Origin: Blastomonas fulva
Lineage (GTDB): Bacteria; Pseudomonadota; Alphaproteobacteria; Sphingomonadales; Sphingomonadaceae
DNA: 64,000 bases
Direction: 5' to 3'
Assembly (NCBI RefSeq): GCF_003431825.1
Contig: NZ_CP020083.1
Coordinates: 2,580,501-2,644,500 of the forward strand
The translations under genes were made by a program, and so were the position numbers. This document shows positions 27,723 through 36,395 of the stretch, one piece after another; the stretch's first letter is position 1; each line of letters opens with the position of its first letter. Under the pieces are notes generated by a model, which made no database searches, had not been told where the DNA came from, and saw only the letters and a list, made by a program, of their open reading frames with translations.

Positions 27723-29156
27723 TCAGCCGGCGAGCGCGGCCTGCAGCGCATCGCCCTTTTCATCGGCCAATGCCGCCTCGCGCAGCCGGGCGATCCCGGA
27801 CGCGGTGAGGCCGCCTGCGCGATGGCGTTCGACGATCTGCGTGAAATTGTGCAGCCCGCGCTCGAAGGTGTCGCCATAGCCCTTGATCAGCCGCTGGCAT
27901 TTGACCAGCTCGAGCGCGGCCTCGGGTTCGGCGCTCCGGACGAGGTCAAGCCACGCGTCGATACGCGCCTGTTCGGTCTGGTAGCGCAGCGTGCTGCGCC
28001 GCCAGCGCCGTCCGGACGCGAGGATGGACAAAGTCAGGAACCAGCGAAGGCTGGTCGTCTCGACATGCCGCCCCTTGGTGAAGAACCGGCCGAGCAGCGC
28101 CGACAGCCTGGGGCGCGCCAGGATGCCGCGGCCCAACCCGGCGGGCAGCGTCTCGCAGACCTCTTCGAGGCGCGGGTGCATGTATTCGGTCAGCTGGACG
28201 ATCTGATCGTCCGCGGCCTTCACGTCCGCGCGCACCCGCTCGAAACGGGTATCGCGTATCTTGAGGTCGGCAACGCGGATCGTATCCTCGTACGACATCC
28301 ACAGGGCAAGATGGCGGGCTGCCTCCGCGATCAGATCCGCGTTGCCGGCCAGGCTTTCCAGCCTGGTGAGATAGAGGTCCGCATACGCCGTATCCTGATA
28401 GTCCATCAGACGGCGAACACCCTCAATTGCGAAATAATGCGCTTCATGCGGCAGCCGAGCATGGATGCGGGACTGCAGTTCGCGGCCCGCAGCGCTCGAC
28501 GCAGCGGGGATATGCTGCGCCTCGATCCCGGCTTCGGGGTTGCTCAATGCTGCAGCAAAGCCTGCAGCAAAACCGCGCAGATTGGCATCCACCGCCTTGC
28601 CGCCCGACACGATCGCGGCTTCGAACGCGTCGCGAGCAAAGGGCAGGGAGCCGCTGGCGCACAAGGCGCCGAACATCACCGAACTGATCACGCTGCCCGC
28701 GCGCTCGGCAGCGTCGTCCATGTCGAAGCCGATATAGCGCCCCGCGCGGGTTTGCGCCGCCTGGATGATCTTCTCGCCACTTGCCCGGCCATCGCCCATC
28801 GCGGACTTCTCGTCGATCGCGTAGACCCGGTGGGTCGATCCGATCAGCACCGTGGAATCGGTGACGAACCCGCGCAGGATCGCGCGCCCGGCCTCCATCA
28901 GCTCGGACGCGACCACGATGTCGACATCGCCCGGCACCGGCATCAGCGCCAGCAGCGGTGTTGCCGGGCCGCCTCTGGGGATCATCTCGACATAATAGAC
29001 CGTGGCACCCGTGCGCTGCGCGACGCCGGGGACCGAGGTGCCCTGCGTCACATATCCGTTGTTGGCGCCGAGCTGGACGATCCAGTCGGCGAGCACGCCG
29101 CCGCCCTGGCCGCCAAGGCCGAGAATGGCGATCGAGATGCGTCCGGAGGTGCTCAT
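27723..29156 (-). CDS. 2-oxoacid:acceptor oxidoreductase beta subunit, IorB-like, with DUF6537
   Basis: A 477-residue protein. The N-terminal domain (AILGLGGQGGGVLADWIVQLG, then TSVPGVAQRTGATVYYVEM) is the gamma/catalytic domain of pyruvate-ferredoxin-oxidoreductase-type enzymes as in IorB. The C-terminal half matches the DUF6537 extension found in fused aerobic IorB proteins. With IorA it should convert a 2-oxoacid plus CoA to an acyl-CoA and CO2. The start ATG at 29156 overlaps the IorA stop (TGATG), showing tight coupling. Upstream genes are IorA and an isatin-hydrolase-like protein; I infer an arylglyoxylate such as isatinate as substrate, with indolepyruvate the textbook alternative. Confidence 0.83.
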   Translation of the reverse strand: MSTSGRISIAILGLGGQGGGVLADWIVQLGANNGYVTQGTSVPGVAQRTGATVYYVEMIPRGGPATPLLALMPVPGDVDIVVASELMEAGRAILRGFVTDSTVLIGSTHRVYAIDEKSAMGDGRASGEKIIQAAQTRAGRYIGFDMDDAAERAGSVISSVMFGALCASGSLPFARDAFEAAIVSGGKAVDANLRGFAAGFAAALSNPEAGIEAQHIPAASSAAGRELQSRIHARLPHEAHYFAIEGVRRLMDYQDTAYADLYLTRLESLAGNADLIAEAARHLALWMSYEDTIRVADLKIRDTRFERVRADVKAADDQIVQLTEYMHPRLEEVCETLPAGLGRGILARPRLSALLGRFFTKGRHVETTSLRWFLTLSILASGRRWRRSTLRYQTEQARIDAWLDLVRSAEPEAALELVKCQRLIKGYGDTFERGLHNFTQIVERHRAGGLTASGIARLREAALADEKGDALQAALAG

Positions 29157-31279
29157 CAAAAGGCCCTTGCAGCGATCTGGCGCGCCGAGCGGCGCTGCAG
29201 CGCACCGATCACCCAGCCACGCAGGCGCTGGCGGATTCGATCGGCACGGTTGGGGTTGGAGATCACCTCGGCCTTGTAGAAAGACGGGCAGAGCACCGCG
29301 GCATGGCTGACCTCGCCGCAGACCCCGCAGCCGACGCAACTGTTCTCGACATGCGCGACAGGGTCCTGGCGCAGCGGATCGGGGTTGGCGCGGATGGTGA
29401 GCGAGGGGCAGCCCGACAGGCGGATGCAGCTGTGATCGCCGGTGCAGGTGTCGGGATCGACGCCGAAGCGTTCGCGCACCACGCGCTGGCCCGACTTGAT
29501 CGCTTTGGCGATCTGCGGCTTGATCCGGCGCTGGCGGTTGAGCTGGCATTCGGACTGCGCGACCAGCACCTTGGGGCCCTTTTCGGGCGACGTCAGCGCA
29601 TCGCGGATCGCATCGCGCATGCCGGCGACGTCATAGGTCCGCGTCCGGGTCTTCGCCCAGGTGATGCCGACGCCCCGCACCGCCTTCTCGATCGGGTTGT
29701 TGGTGCTGCGCTGCGGGGTCTTGGCCTTGGACGAGAGGATGTCCTGCCCGCCGGTCGCAGCGGAGTAACCGTTGTCGACGATGATCGTCAGGTTGTCGTC
29801 CTGGTTGAACACCGCATTGCCGATGCCCGATGTCAGGCCATTGTGCCAGAATCCGCCATCGCCCATGATCGCTACCGCGCGCTTGCCCTCGGGCTTGAAC
29901 GCCGAAGCGCCTGCGGTGCCAAGGCCATAGCCCATCGTCGTGTTGCCGATGTGGAACGGGGGAAGGATCGAGAACAGGTGGCAGCCGATATCGGCCGAGA
30001 CGTGCAGTTCGCCGATATCCTTCTGCACCAGCTTCATCGCGGAGAAGATCGGGCGTTCGGGACAGCCGGTGCAAAAGCCTGCGGGGCGTTGCGGAACGGC
30101 GGTCGGGGGCAGGGCGGGGGCCTCGGCGGCAACCTCCACCGGCGCCCGCTCCGGCGCATGCGCGCGCAGGAACTTCGCGACGCCCTGTCTGATCACATCG
30201 GCGGTGTACTCGCCCGAGCGCGGCAGCATGTCTTTGCCCGCGATCCGCGTGTCGAGGTTCGCGCGGCGGACAAGCGTGTTGAGCTCATGCTCAATGAATT
30301 CGGGCTGGCCTTCCTCGACGATCAGCACCGCGCGCTTGCCGGCACAGAACGCTTGTACCTCGTCGGGGATCAGCGGATAGGTGACGTTCAGCACATAGAC
30401 CGGCAACTTGGCGTTGCCATAGGCGTCAGACAGCCCGATCAGCTCTAGCGCGCGGTTGAGCGAGTTGAACAGCCCGCCCTGCACAATGATGCCGATGTCG
30501 TCCTGCTCGGTCCCGAAATGCTCGTTGAGCCGGTGGTCCTGGACATACTTTATCCCTGCCGGCCAACGCTTTTCGATCTTCTCGACCTCGTGCAGGAAAT
30601 TGGCGGGGGGCAGCACGATGCGACTGGTGTCGCGGTTGGGCGACTGCGCTGCTTGCGCCACCGTAAGCGGCGGACGCCGGTTGTCGCGCGCGACAAAGCT
30701 GCCGGTCATGTGGCACGCGCGCACCCTCAGCTCGAGCATGACGGGCGTGTTCGAGGCTTCGGACAGCGCAAATCCCTGTTCGACCATGTCGACCAGCACC
30801 GGCAGGCTGGGTCGCGGATCGATCAGCCACATTTGCGACTTCATCGCGAAGGCATGCGTGCGCTCCTGCATGATCGAGGAGCCCTCGCCATAATCCTCGC
30901 CCACGATGATCAGCGCGCCGCCGGTGACCCCGCCCGAGGCGACGTTGGAGAGGGCATCGGAGGCCACGTTGGTGCCGACCACCGATTTCCAGGCGACCGC
31001 ACCGCGCAAAGGATAGTTGACCGAAGCCGCCAGCATCGCGGCCGCTGTCGCCTCGCTTGCCGAGCTTTCGAAATGCACGCCGAGCCCCGCCATCAGCTCG
31101 CTCGCATCGGCGAACACATCCATCAGATGGCTGATCGGCGAGCCCTGATAGCCGCCGACATAGGCGACGCCCGATTGCAGCAACGCCTTGGTGACGGCCA
31201 GGATGCCTTCGCCCTCGAAGACTTCGCCATCGCCGATCTTGAGTCGTTCGACTTCAGCCTTGAAGGAGCGTTCGGCCAT
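29156..31279 (-). CDS. Thiamine-pyrophosphate-dependent 2-oxoacid oxidoreductase alpha subunit, IorA-like
   Basis: A 707-residue subunit of the indolepyruvate:ferredoxin oxidoreductase family. The N-terminal pyrimidine-binding domain has AYVGGYQGSPISHL and FESSASEATAAAMLAAS. The pyrophosphate domain has GFCTGCPERPIF and AIMGDGGFWHNGL...NAVFNQDDNLTIIVDNGYSAATGGQ. Two C-terminal [4Fe-4S] motifs are complete (CTGDHSCIRLSGCPSL and CVGCGVCGEVSHAAVLC). Electrons should go to ferredoxin or another acceptor. It lies six bases after the cyclase gene and overlaps IorB. Family enzymes turn aryl-pyruvates or aryl-glyoxylates into CoA thioesters; the neighbours favour 2-aminophenylglyoxylate (inference). 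Confidence 0.87.
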   Translation of the reverse strand: MAERSFKAEVERLKIGDGEVFEGEGILAVTKALLQSGVAYVGGYQGSPISHLMDVFADASELMAGLGVHFESSASEATAAAMLAASVNYPLRGAVAWKSVVGTNVASDALSNVASGGVTGGALIIVGEDYGEGSSIMQERTHAFAMKSQMWLIDPRPSLPVLVDMVEQGFALSEASNTPVMLELRVRACHMTGSFVARDNRRPPLTVAQAAQSPNRDTSRIVLPPANFLHEVEKIEKRWPAGIKYVQDHRLNEHFGTEQDDIGIIVQGGLFNSLNRALELIGLSDAYGNAKLPVYVLNVTYPLIPDEVQAFCAGKRAVLIVEEGQPEFIEHELNTLVRRANLDTRIAGKDMLPRSGEYTADVIRQGVAKFLRAHAPERAPVEVAAEAPALPPTAVPQRPAGFCTGCPERPIFSAMKLVQKDIGELHVSADIGCHLFSILPPFHIGNTTMGYGLGTAGASAFKPEGKRAVAIMGDGGFWHNGLTSGIGNAVFNQDDNLTIIVDNGYSAATGGQDILSSKAKTPQRSTNNPIEKAVRGVGITWAKTRTRTYDVAGMRDAIRDALTSPEKGPKVLVAQSECQLNRQRRIKPQIAKAIKSGQRVVRERFGVDPDTCTGDHSCIRLSGCPSLTIRANPDPLRQDPVAHVENSCVGCGVCGEVSHAAVLCPSFYKAEVISNPNRADRIRQRLRGWVIGALQRRSARQIAARAF

Positions 31280-31285
31280 GCAGCG

Positions 31286-32065
31286 TCACTCGCCCACGAG
31301 CGCGAGGACGCGCAGCGGACTGCCCGAGCCGCCCTTGATCTTGAGCGGCGCGGAGAAGATCACGGCGCCGGTCGGCGGCAACTGGTCGAGGTTCTCGAGG
31401 CACTGCAGGCCATAGCGCCCGGCGGCGTGGAACAAGGTGTGCGCAGGGTAAGCGGGTTCGAGGAGATGGGCCTGGCCGGCATCGGTGCCGATGGTCTCGA
31501 CGCCGAGGCCATGCGCATCGCGCTCATCGACCAGGAATTTCACCGCTTGTGCCGATGGCCCCGGCGTGTGCGCGCCATCTTCGCGGCGGTTGGTATAGGC
31601 ATCGACATCGCGCTTGGACCAATCGGTGCGCAGCATGATCCAGCTGCGCGGAGGAATGCGGCCATGCTCGGCCTCCCACGCCGCGATATCGGCGACGGTG
31701 AGCAGGTAATCGGGGTCGGCGGCGCACTGCTGCGATATGTCGATCACCACGGCAGGCGCGATGAAATCGGCGGGCGGCACGGTATCCACCGCGTTGTTGG
31801 CGCGGTCCTTGCCAGTGATCCAGTGCACCGGCGCATCGAAGTGCGTGCCGGTGTGCTCGCTGACGGTGAAGTTGTTCCAGTACCAGGCGACGCCGCGCTC
31901 GTCATAGCGCGAGATCTCTTCCTGGCTGAACGCGGCGCACTGGCCGAACTCGGGGGGAAGCACCAAAGTGGGCGTATCCGACGACAGCGTCTGTGTGAGG
32001 TCGACGGTGCGGATGGTGCCCGAAGCGACGGCGGTTGCGAGCTGCTCAAGAATGGCGTGTGACAT
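31286..32065 (-). CDS. Cyclase family metal hydrolase, isatin hydrolase-like
   Basis: A 259-residue member of the cyclase/kynurenine-formamidase superfamily (PF04199). The Mn/Zn ligands are in SEHTGTHFDAPVHW (H71, H75, D77). The protein also has RYDERGVAWYWNNF, TVVIDIS-type strand VVIDISQQC, LRTDWSKRD, VETIGTDAGQA and GAVIFSAPLKIKGGSGSPLRVLALV. Length and these blocks look closer to isatin hydrolase than to the shorter KynB (about 210 residues); ligand numbering is two off from that reported for isatin hydrolase (H73, H77, D79). It would open a lactam or hydrolyse an amide, e.g. isatin to isatinate. The start at 32065 has AAGGGG upstream. It is the first gene of the operon with IorA and IorB. 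Confidence 0.8.
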   Translation of the reverse strand: MSHAILEQLATAVASGTIRTVDLTQTLSSDTPTLVLPPEFGQCAAFSQEEISRYDERGVAWYWNNFTVSEHTGTHFDAPVHWITGKDRANNAVDTVPPADFIAPAVVIDISQQCAADPDYLLTVADIAAWEAEHGRIPPRSWIMLRTDWSKRDVDAYTNRREDGAHTPGPSAQAVKFLVDERDAHGLGVETIGTDAGQAHLLEPAYPAHTLFHAAGRYGLQCLENLDQLPPTGAVIFSAPLKIKGGSGSPLRVLALVGE

Positions 32066-32105
32066 GCTGATCCCCTTGTTCCCGAACTTGGATGGTAACT
32101 TATAA

Positions 32106-32121
32106 ACTTGCATATGCAAGT
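32106..32121. promoter_or_regulatory. Perfect 16-base palindrome upstream of the cyclase operon
   Basis: ACTTGCATATGCAAGT is a perfect inverted repeat 41-56 bases upstream of the cyclase start, in an AT-rich patch within otherwise GC-rich DNA. This is the size and form of a MarR-type operator. It shares only the CATATG core with the sites at 34 and 36 kb, so a different regulator may bind. Confidence 0.6.
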
Positions 32122-32138
32122 ATTATTCGTAGCGTGCT

Positions 32139-33977
32139 TCAGCGCGCCGGAACGACATCGAAGGCGATGGTGGTGCGGTGAGCGGCATCGGCAAACGGAA
32201 CGGTTCCGTGGTAGAAATAGGATGGAAACAGCACCAGCAGGCCCGGCTCGGGGCGGATGCTGTGCAGCATCTGCTCGCGCGCGCCCAGCTGCAGCCCGGT
32301 CTCGCCTAACTTCAGCCAGCCGCTTTGCCCATCGCCGACAGCATCGGGCACCGCGACATAATAGACCGCGCTGATCCAGCCTTCCGGGTGGATATGGTTG
32401 GTGTGATGGCCGCCGCTCGCCAGCCGGACCGACCATGACCCGGAAAACCTGAAGCCTTCAGACTTGCGCGCCAGGAACGGGTGCGAAGGGTCGTCGGGCA
32501 GCGCGGCGACATGGCGAGCGATCGCGGCCTCGATCATCGCGCGCACCGCCAGCAGTTCGGGTAGATCGCGGCTGAACAGATCGTCGGTGGTCTGGGTGCC
32601 GCCGCGCAGGGTCTGTTCGAGCGGATGCTGGCGGCTGGTGTGCAGCGCGTCCAGCGCCCGGTCGAGATCGCGGTTGAATGCGGCGCCATCGCCCGATGGG
32701 GGGATGAGCCGTATCGCGCCGATCAGCGCGGGATCGATCAGCCATGCGGCCCTTGGGTCACCAGTCAGCCGCCAAGAAAGCCCCTGCAGCGCAAGCGCCT
32801 GCTGGTCGAACGGATCATCATCGAGGCGCCGCGCCAGCCGGTCGGCCGCGGGTGCCAGCCGGTCGGCGATGATCAGGCATCGCGCGGATTCGCGCAGGCT
32901 GGGCGCATGGCCCGGATCGATCGCCAACGCCGCGTCGAAGGCCGCAAACGCCTGGTCGGCATTCCCTGCAGACCAGCACGCCTGGCCATGCCGATAATGC
33001 AGGTCCGCCCCGCCGATCCCGCGCGCCGCAGGCCCCGCGAGCAAGGCAGCGGCCTCGTCGTGGCGACCCGACAAGGTCAGCCGGTTGGCAAGGCCAGCGA
33101 GCAGCGCGGGGTCATCCGGAGCAGCCGCCAGCGCCTCGCGATAGCTGGAGAGGTGGCCGAGCGTATCGCCCTGCTGCCACAGCAGGCGGCTGAGCGAATC
33201 ATGGACCGCTGCGTCGGTGGGCGTGAGGGCAAGCGCGCGGCGATAGGCGCCGGCTGCCTCGTCCGCCCGCCCCAGATCCTGTAGGCAATGCCCCAGATTA
33301 TAGTGGATCCGTGCTTCGCCCGGGGACCTGTCTGCGCAGGTCTGCAGCAGCGGCAGCGCCTCTTGCGCGCGCCCCGCCAGCCGCAGAGCCACTGCCAGAT
33401 TGTGCAGCCATGGCGCATGGTCAGGGTGCTGCTGCAAGGCGGCGCGATAGGCCTTGATCGCGTGGGTGTAATCATCAAGCGCGCTGTAGGCCTGACCCAG
33501 CACCGCCCATGCGCGGGCGTTCACCGGTAGCGCGCGCACCAGTGGTTCGAGGGTTGTGACCGCCTGACGCGGATTATCCGATGCTATCTGCGCCAGTGCC
33601 AGGTTGATCCGGGCATCGGCGTAATCGGGCTTGAGCGAGATCGCCTGCTGATAGGCGCGCACCGCTTCCGGGTGCTCACCCAGCGCGGTCAGGCTGTTGC
33701 CCAGATTGTTGAGAACGTGCGGCTGATTTGGCTGGACCGCAAGCGAGCGACGAAAACAATCGGCTGCGGCCTGCTGGTCGCCGCGCTGGCGCGCGACCAT
33801 ACCCTTGAGCTGAAGCGCGTCCGGCTGGCGCGGCGCCGCGGTGAGGATACGGTCGAGAACAGCTTCCGCCTGATCGAGCTGCCCCGACCGCGCCAGTCCC
33901 ATCGCCTGGTTCAGTGCCGCTTCCAGACTTGGCTGTGGTCGTGCCAGTTCCACCTCGGCTCCCGCTGCCGCCAGCAT
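32139..33977 (-). CDS. TPR protein with C-terminal 2OG-Fe(II) oxygenase domain
   Basis: A protein of about 612 residues. The N-terminal two thirds contain roughly ten tetratricopeptide repeats (ALQLKGMVARQRGDQQAAADCF and onward). The C-terminal 200 residues form a putative 2-oxoglutarate/Fe(II) oxygenase domain of the PF13759 type, with probable iron ligands in HHTNHIHPEGW and FPSYFYHGTVPF and an arginine in the final AHRTTIAFDV. Such proteins probably hydroxylate a protein or peptide partner bound by the TPRs. I start at MLAAAGAEVEL (33977); a TTG 33 bases further upstream is possible. It lies upstream of the cyclase operon on the same strand, and no link to it is evident. Confidence 0.78.
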   Translation of the reverse strand: MLAAAGAEVELARPQPSLEAALNQAMGLARSGQLDQAEAVLDRILTAAPRQPDALQLKGMVARQRGDQQAAADCFRRSLAVQPNQPHVLNNLGNSLTALGEHPEAVRAYQQAISLKPDYADARINLALAQIASDNPRQAVTTLEPLVRALPVNARAWAVLGQAYSALDDYTHAIKAYRAALQQHPDHAPWLHNLAVALRLAGRAQEALPLLQTCADRSPGEARIHYNLGHCLQDLGRADEAAGAYRRALALTPTDAAVHDSLSRLLWQQGDTLGHLSSYREALAAAPDDPALLAGLANRLTLSGRHDEAAALLAGPAARGIGGADLHYRHGQACWSAGNADQAFAAFDAALAIDPGHAPSLRESARCLIIADRLAPAADRLARRLDDDPFDQQALALQGLSWRLTGDPRAAWLIDPALIGAIRLIPPSGDGAAFNRDLDRALDALHTSRQHPLEQTLRGGTQTTDDLFSRDLPELLAVRAMIEAAIARHVAALPDDPSHPFLARKSEGFRFSGSWSVRLASGGHHTNHIHPEGWISAVYYVAVPDAVGDGQSGWLKLGETGLQLGAREQMLHSIRPEPGLLVLFPSYFYHGTVPFADAAHRTTIAFDVVPAR

Positions 33978-34043
33978 CTGCCTGACGGCCTGAATGACGC
34001 AAGGAAGCAAATCCAGCTTGTATCGTCAAGCCAATCGCGCTTT

Positions 34044-34057
34044 AATTCATATGTATT
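34044..34057. promoter_or_regulatory. Operator-like site upstream of the amidohydrolase gene
   Basis: AATTCATATGTATT matches 13 of 14 bases of the perfect palindrome at 36089. It ends 25 bases before the amidohydrolase start and sits between divergent genes, where a repressor would block transcription. I infer that the MarR protein encoded next door binds both sites. Confidence 0.6.
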
Positions 34058-34081
34058 TTCACATTTCCCTCGGAGGTTGCC

Positions 34082-35485
34082 ATGGCCAGAATTTCCCGTC
34101 GTCGTCCGGTGCGGCTCGTGCGCAGGGCACGGAGCGTCTCGCTCGGCCTGATGCTGTCGGTGGCGGTGGTGCCTGCGCCCGGCCTTGCCGCGCCTGCTCC
34201 GATCCCCGAGACCACCGATGACGCGCGGCGCCTGCCGATCCCGCCGGTGGATCGCAGCAACGAGCCGATCGTCGTGATGACAGGCGGAACGCTGATCGAC
34301 GGGCGTGGCGGTGCGCCAATCGCCAACGCGGTGGTGGTGACACAAGGCGACCGGATCATCGCGGCCGGCCCGGCCGGATCGGTCTCGGTGCCTGTGGGGG
34401 CCGCGCGGATCATCGATGCGACCGGGCTTTTCATCATGCCCGGCCTGATCGATTTGCACATCCACTTCACCCAGCAGCGCTGCCACGATTTCGGCAGATA
34501 TTCGGACAGCCCTGCGGGGGCGGCGATCCGCGGCGTGGCGCTGGCCGAGCAGCTGATCGGAGCCGGGATCACCGCCGCGCGCGATGTCGGGACGGTCGAC
34601 GATGTCGCGCTGCGCATCAAGGAGGCAGTCGATCGCGGCATCATCCGCGGGCCGCGGGTGCTGTGGAGCGGCAGCATCATCGCCACCACCGGAGGGCATG
34701 GCGACGAAGTGACCTCGACCGCGACGGGACGGCAGAAGCCCGCAATGGGTGGTCCGAGCAAGGGGTTCAACGGCCCCTGGGAGTGGCGCACCGCGGTTCG
34801 CCGCCAAGTTCGCGGGCTGGCCGATTGGGTCAAGCTGGGCGCGCCTGCCGACCGGGAGGAGATCGTGGCCGCAATCGAGGAGGCCCACTCGCTGGGTGTC
34901 CCCGTGGCGATCGACAGCTATGGCCAGTATACCGACTGGGCGATCGAGGCCGGGGTCGACACGCTCGAACATCCGCTGGCGATGAGCGATCAGGCGGTTG
35001 CGCTGATGAAGAAGCACGGCACCGCGTTCGTGCCGACGATCGGTGCCTTCGACAACCTGCTGACCGGCGGCTATCCGACCGCAGGCATACCCACCGGCGG
35101 GTTCTATCACACGCATTCGCGCCGCTTCGTGATCGACCAGCAGGAGCATCTGGGCAAGGTGGCGCAGGCCTACCGCGCCGGAGTGCCGATCGGCGTGGGC
35201 ACCGACATCCCGTTCGAGAATGAGACCCGATATCCCGACGCGTATTTTCGCGAGCTCGATTATCTGAGCCAGGCCGGGATGAGCAACGCCGATGTGCTGG
35301 CGTCGGCTACCCGGGTCGGCGCGCAGATCATGCGGATGGGCGACAAGCTCGGGACGATCGAGCCTGGGAAGATCGCCGACATCCTGGTGCTCGGCGCCAA
35401 CCCGCTGGCCTCGCTCGGCAATCTGCGCGATGTGCGCTATGTGCTCGCGGACGGCAGGCTGGTGGTCGAACAGCTGCCGCGCTGA
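34082..35485 (+). CDS. Exported amidohydrolase, imidazolonepropionase-like
   Basis: A 467-residue amidohydrolase-superfamily protein with an arginine-rich signal peptide (MARISRRRPVRLVRRARSVS then a hydrophobic core). The metal motif HxH is in LIDLHIHFTQ, IIATTGGHGDE follows, and the probable carboxylated lysine is in DWVKLGAPAD. A late TLEHPL histidine and GVGTDIPFENE aspartate complete the set. The strand-5 histidine expected in VxxHxxG is replaced in VAIDSYGQ, so metal binding may differ. Relatives hydrolyse Xaa-Pro or N-acyl amino acid bonds. The start has GGAGG upstream. A CATATG operator-like site lies 25 bases ahead, and a MarR gene converges downstream. Confidence 0.82.
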   Translation: MARISRRRPVRLVRRARSVSLGLMLSVAVVPAPGLAAPAPIPETTDDARRLPIPPVDRSNEPIVVMTGGTLIDGRGGAPIANAVVVTQGDRIIAAGPAGSVSVPVGAARIIDATGLFIMPGLIDLHIHFTQQRCHDFGRYSDSPAGAAIRGVALAEQLIGAGITAARDVGTVDDVALRIKEAVDRGIIRGPRVLWSGSIIATTGGHGDEVTSTATGRQKPAMGGPSKGFNGPWEWRTAVRRQVRGLADWVKLGAPADREEIVAAIEEAHSLGVPVAIDSYGQYTDWAIEAGVDTLEHPLAMSDQAVALMKKHGTAFVPTIGAFDNLLTGGYPTAGIPTGGFYHTHSRRFVIDQQEHLGKVAQAYRAGVPIGVGTDIPFENETRYPDAYFRELDYLSQAGMSNADVLASATRVGAQIMRMGDKLGTIEPGKIADILVLGANPLASLGNLRDVRYVLADGRLVVEQLPR

Positions 35486-35494
35486 GCGCTGAGG

Positions 35495-36016
35495 CTATTC
35501 GATCGGCAGCTTGCTGAGGTTGTCGCTGATCTTCTTCAGCGTGCGCAGCAGGTGCGAGATATCGCGGTTGCTGATCCCGACCATCGCGCGCGAGAACTGG
35601 CGTCCGACGATCGGCGTCAGCTTGCGCAGCGTCTGCTGTCCCGAAGGGGTCAGCGTTACCTCTGTGATGCGGTTGTCTTCCGGATTGGATTCGGTCGAGA
35701 CCAGCCCCTGCTCGATCATCCGGTCGATGATCCGGCTGATGGTGGAGCGCTTGGTCAGCGCCGCCTCGGCAATCGTTCCAATACTCGCCGGCTGATGTTC
35801 GCGCAGCACCGTCATCACACGATAGATCGGTTTGGAAACACCGTGCTTGTGCAGCACCTTGTCCATGTCTTCGTGATATTTGAAATCGGCATGCGCCATC
35901 AGGTAAAATGGCGAGTTTTCCAGGCGGAATGTCGGACTGCTCGGGTCATAGTCACCGCGATCTTCCACGTTCTCCCCTTCCTTCTGTGTCGATGCTGTCT
36001 TCGACCTTGCGTTCAT
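35495..36016 (-). CDS. MarR family transcriptional regulator
   Basis: A 173-residue MarR protein with a charged N-terminal tail of about 35 residues. The winged-helix core reads VMTVLREHQPASIGTIAEAALTKRSTISRIIDRMIEQGLVSTESNPEDNRITEVTLTPSG, with the recognition helix TKRSTISRIIDRM. The perfect palindrome AATACATATGTATT lies 73 bases upstream of its own start, consistent with autorepression. Near copies lie before the amidohydrolase (34.0 kb) and the DUF885/TonB promoters (15.3 kb). I infer that it controls the exported hydrolases in response to a product or substrate. Confidence 0.87.
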   Translation of the reverse strand: MNARSKTASTQKEGENVEDRGDYDPSSPTFRLENSPFYLMAHADFKYHEDMDKVLHKHGVSKPIYRVMTVLREHQPASIGTIAEAALTKRSTISRIIDRMIEQGLVSTESNPEDNRITEVTLTPSGQQTLRKLTPIVGRQFSRAMVGISNRDISHLLRTLKKISDNLSKLPIE

Positions 36017-36395
36017 GTGTTTCTCAAAAGCCCCAACTGATCAAGCGGTTCCATCGCTGTGCACCGTTCATGTCAGCCGAATTAGCCGAATACATATGTA
36101 TTTGCACTGAGTTATCGCTTTCGAACGATTGAAAATGGACAGATGCGGCGATTGATTGTGTGCGAGCCCGCTACCGTCCCGGGCCAGCCAGTCAAGCGGT
36201 TCGGTTGGGCTGGAGCAGATGAAAGCCGGTACGACAATGCCGTGACGGCGGGGAATGCGCCGGTCTTATCGGCCCACCGTAGTCATGCTCCACGCAATCA
36301 AATTGACAAAAATCGTGTGAAGTTGGATGTATTGCGCGATTGTCTGCTGCGCAACCTGCAGGGCAGGGCGATGCGTGAACAAGGAGTGGTTCAGG
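36017..36395. other. Divergent promoter region between MarR and M24 peptidase genes
   Basis: This 379-base gap contains no supported gene. It carries the perfect CATATG-centred palindrome at 36089-36102 and an AT-rich area from 36100 to 36130 that could hold promoters for both directions. A second AT-rich stretch around 36295-36330 is closer to the peptidase start. Short frames here lack ribosome sites and family features. Confidence 0.5.
36089..36102. promoter_or_regulatory. Perfect 14-base palindrome, probable MarR operator
   Basis: AATACATATGTATT is a perfect inverted repeat between the divergent MarR and M24 peptidase genes, 73 bases from the MarR start. It is the best instance of the motif also seen at 34044 (13/14) and 15296 (12/14 on the other strand). 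Confidence 0.65.

Noticed and set aside
31286..32065. Kynurenine formamidase (KynB) in a tryptophan pathway
   Set aside because: No tryptophan dioxygenase or kynureninase is nearby, the protein is about 50 residues longer than KynB, and its blocks look like isatin hydrolase. It stays an alternative in the annotation.
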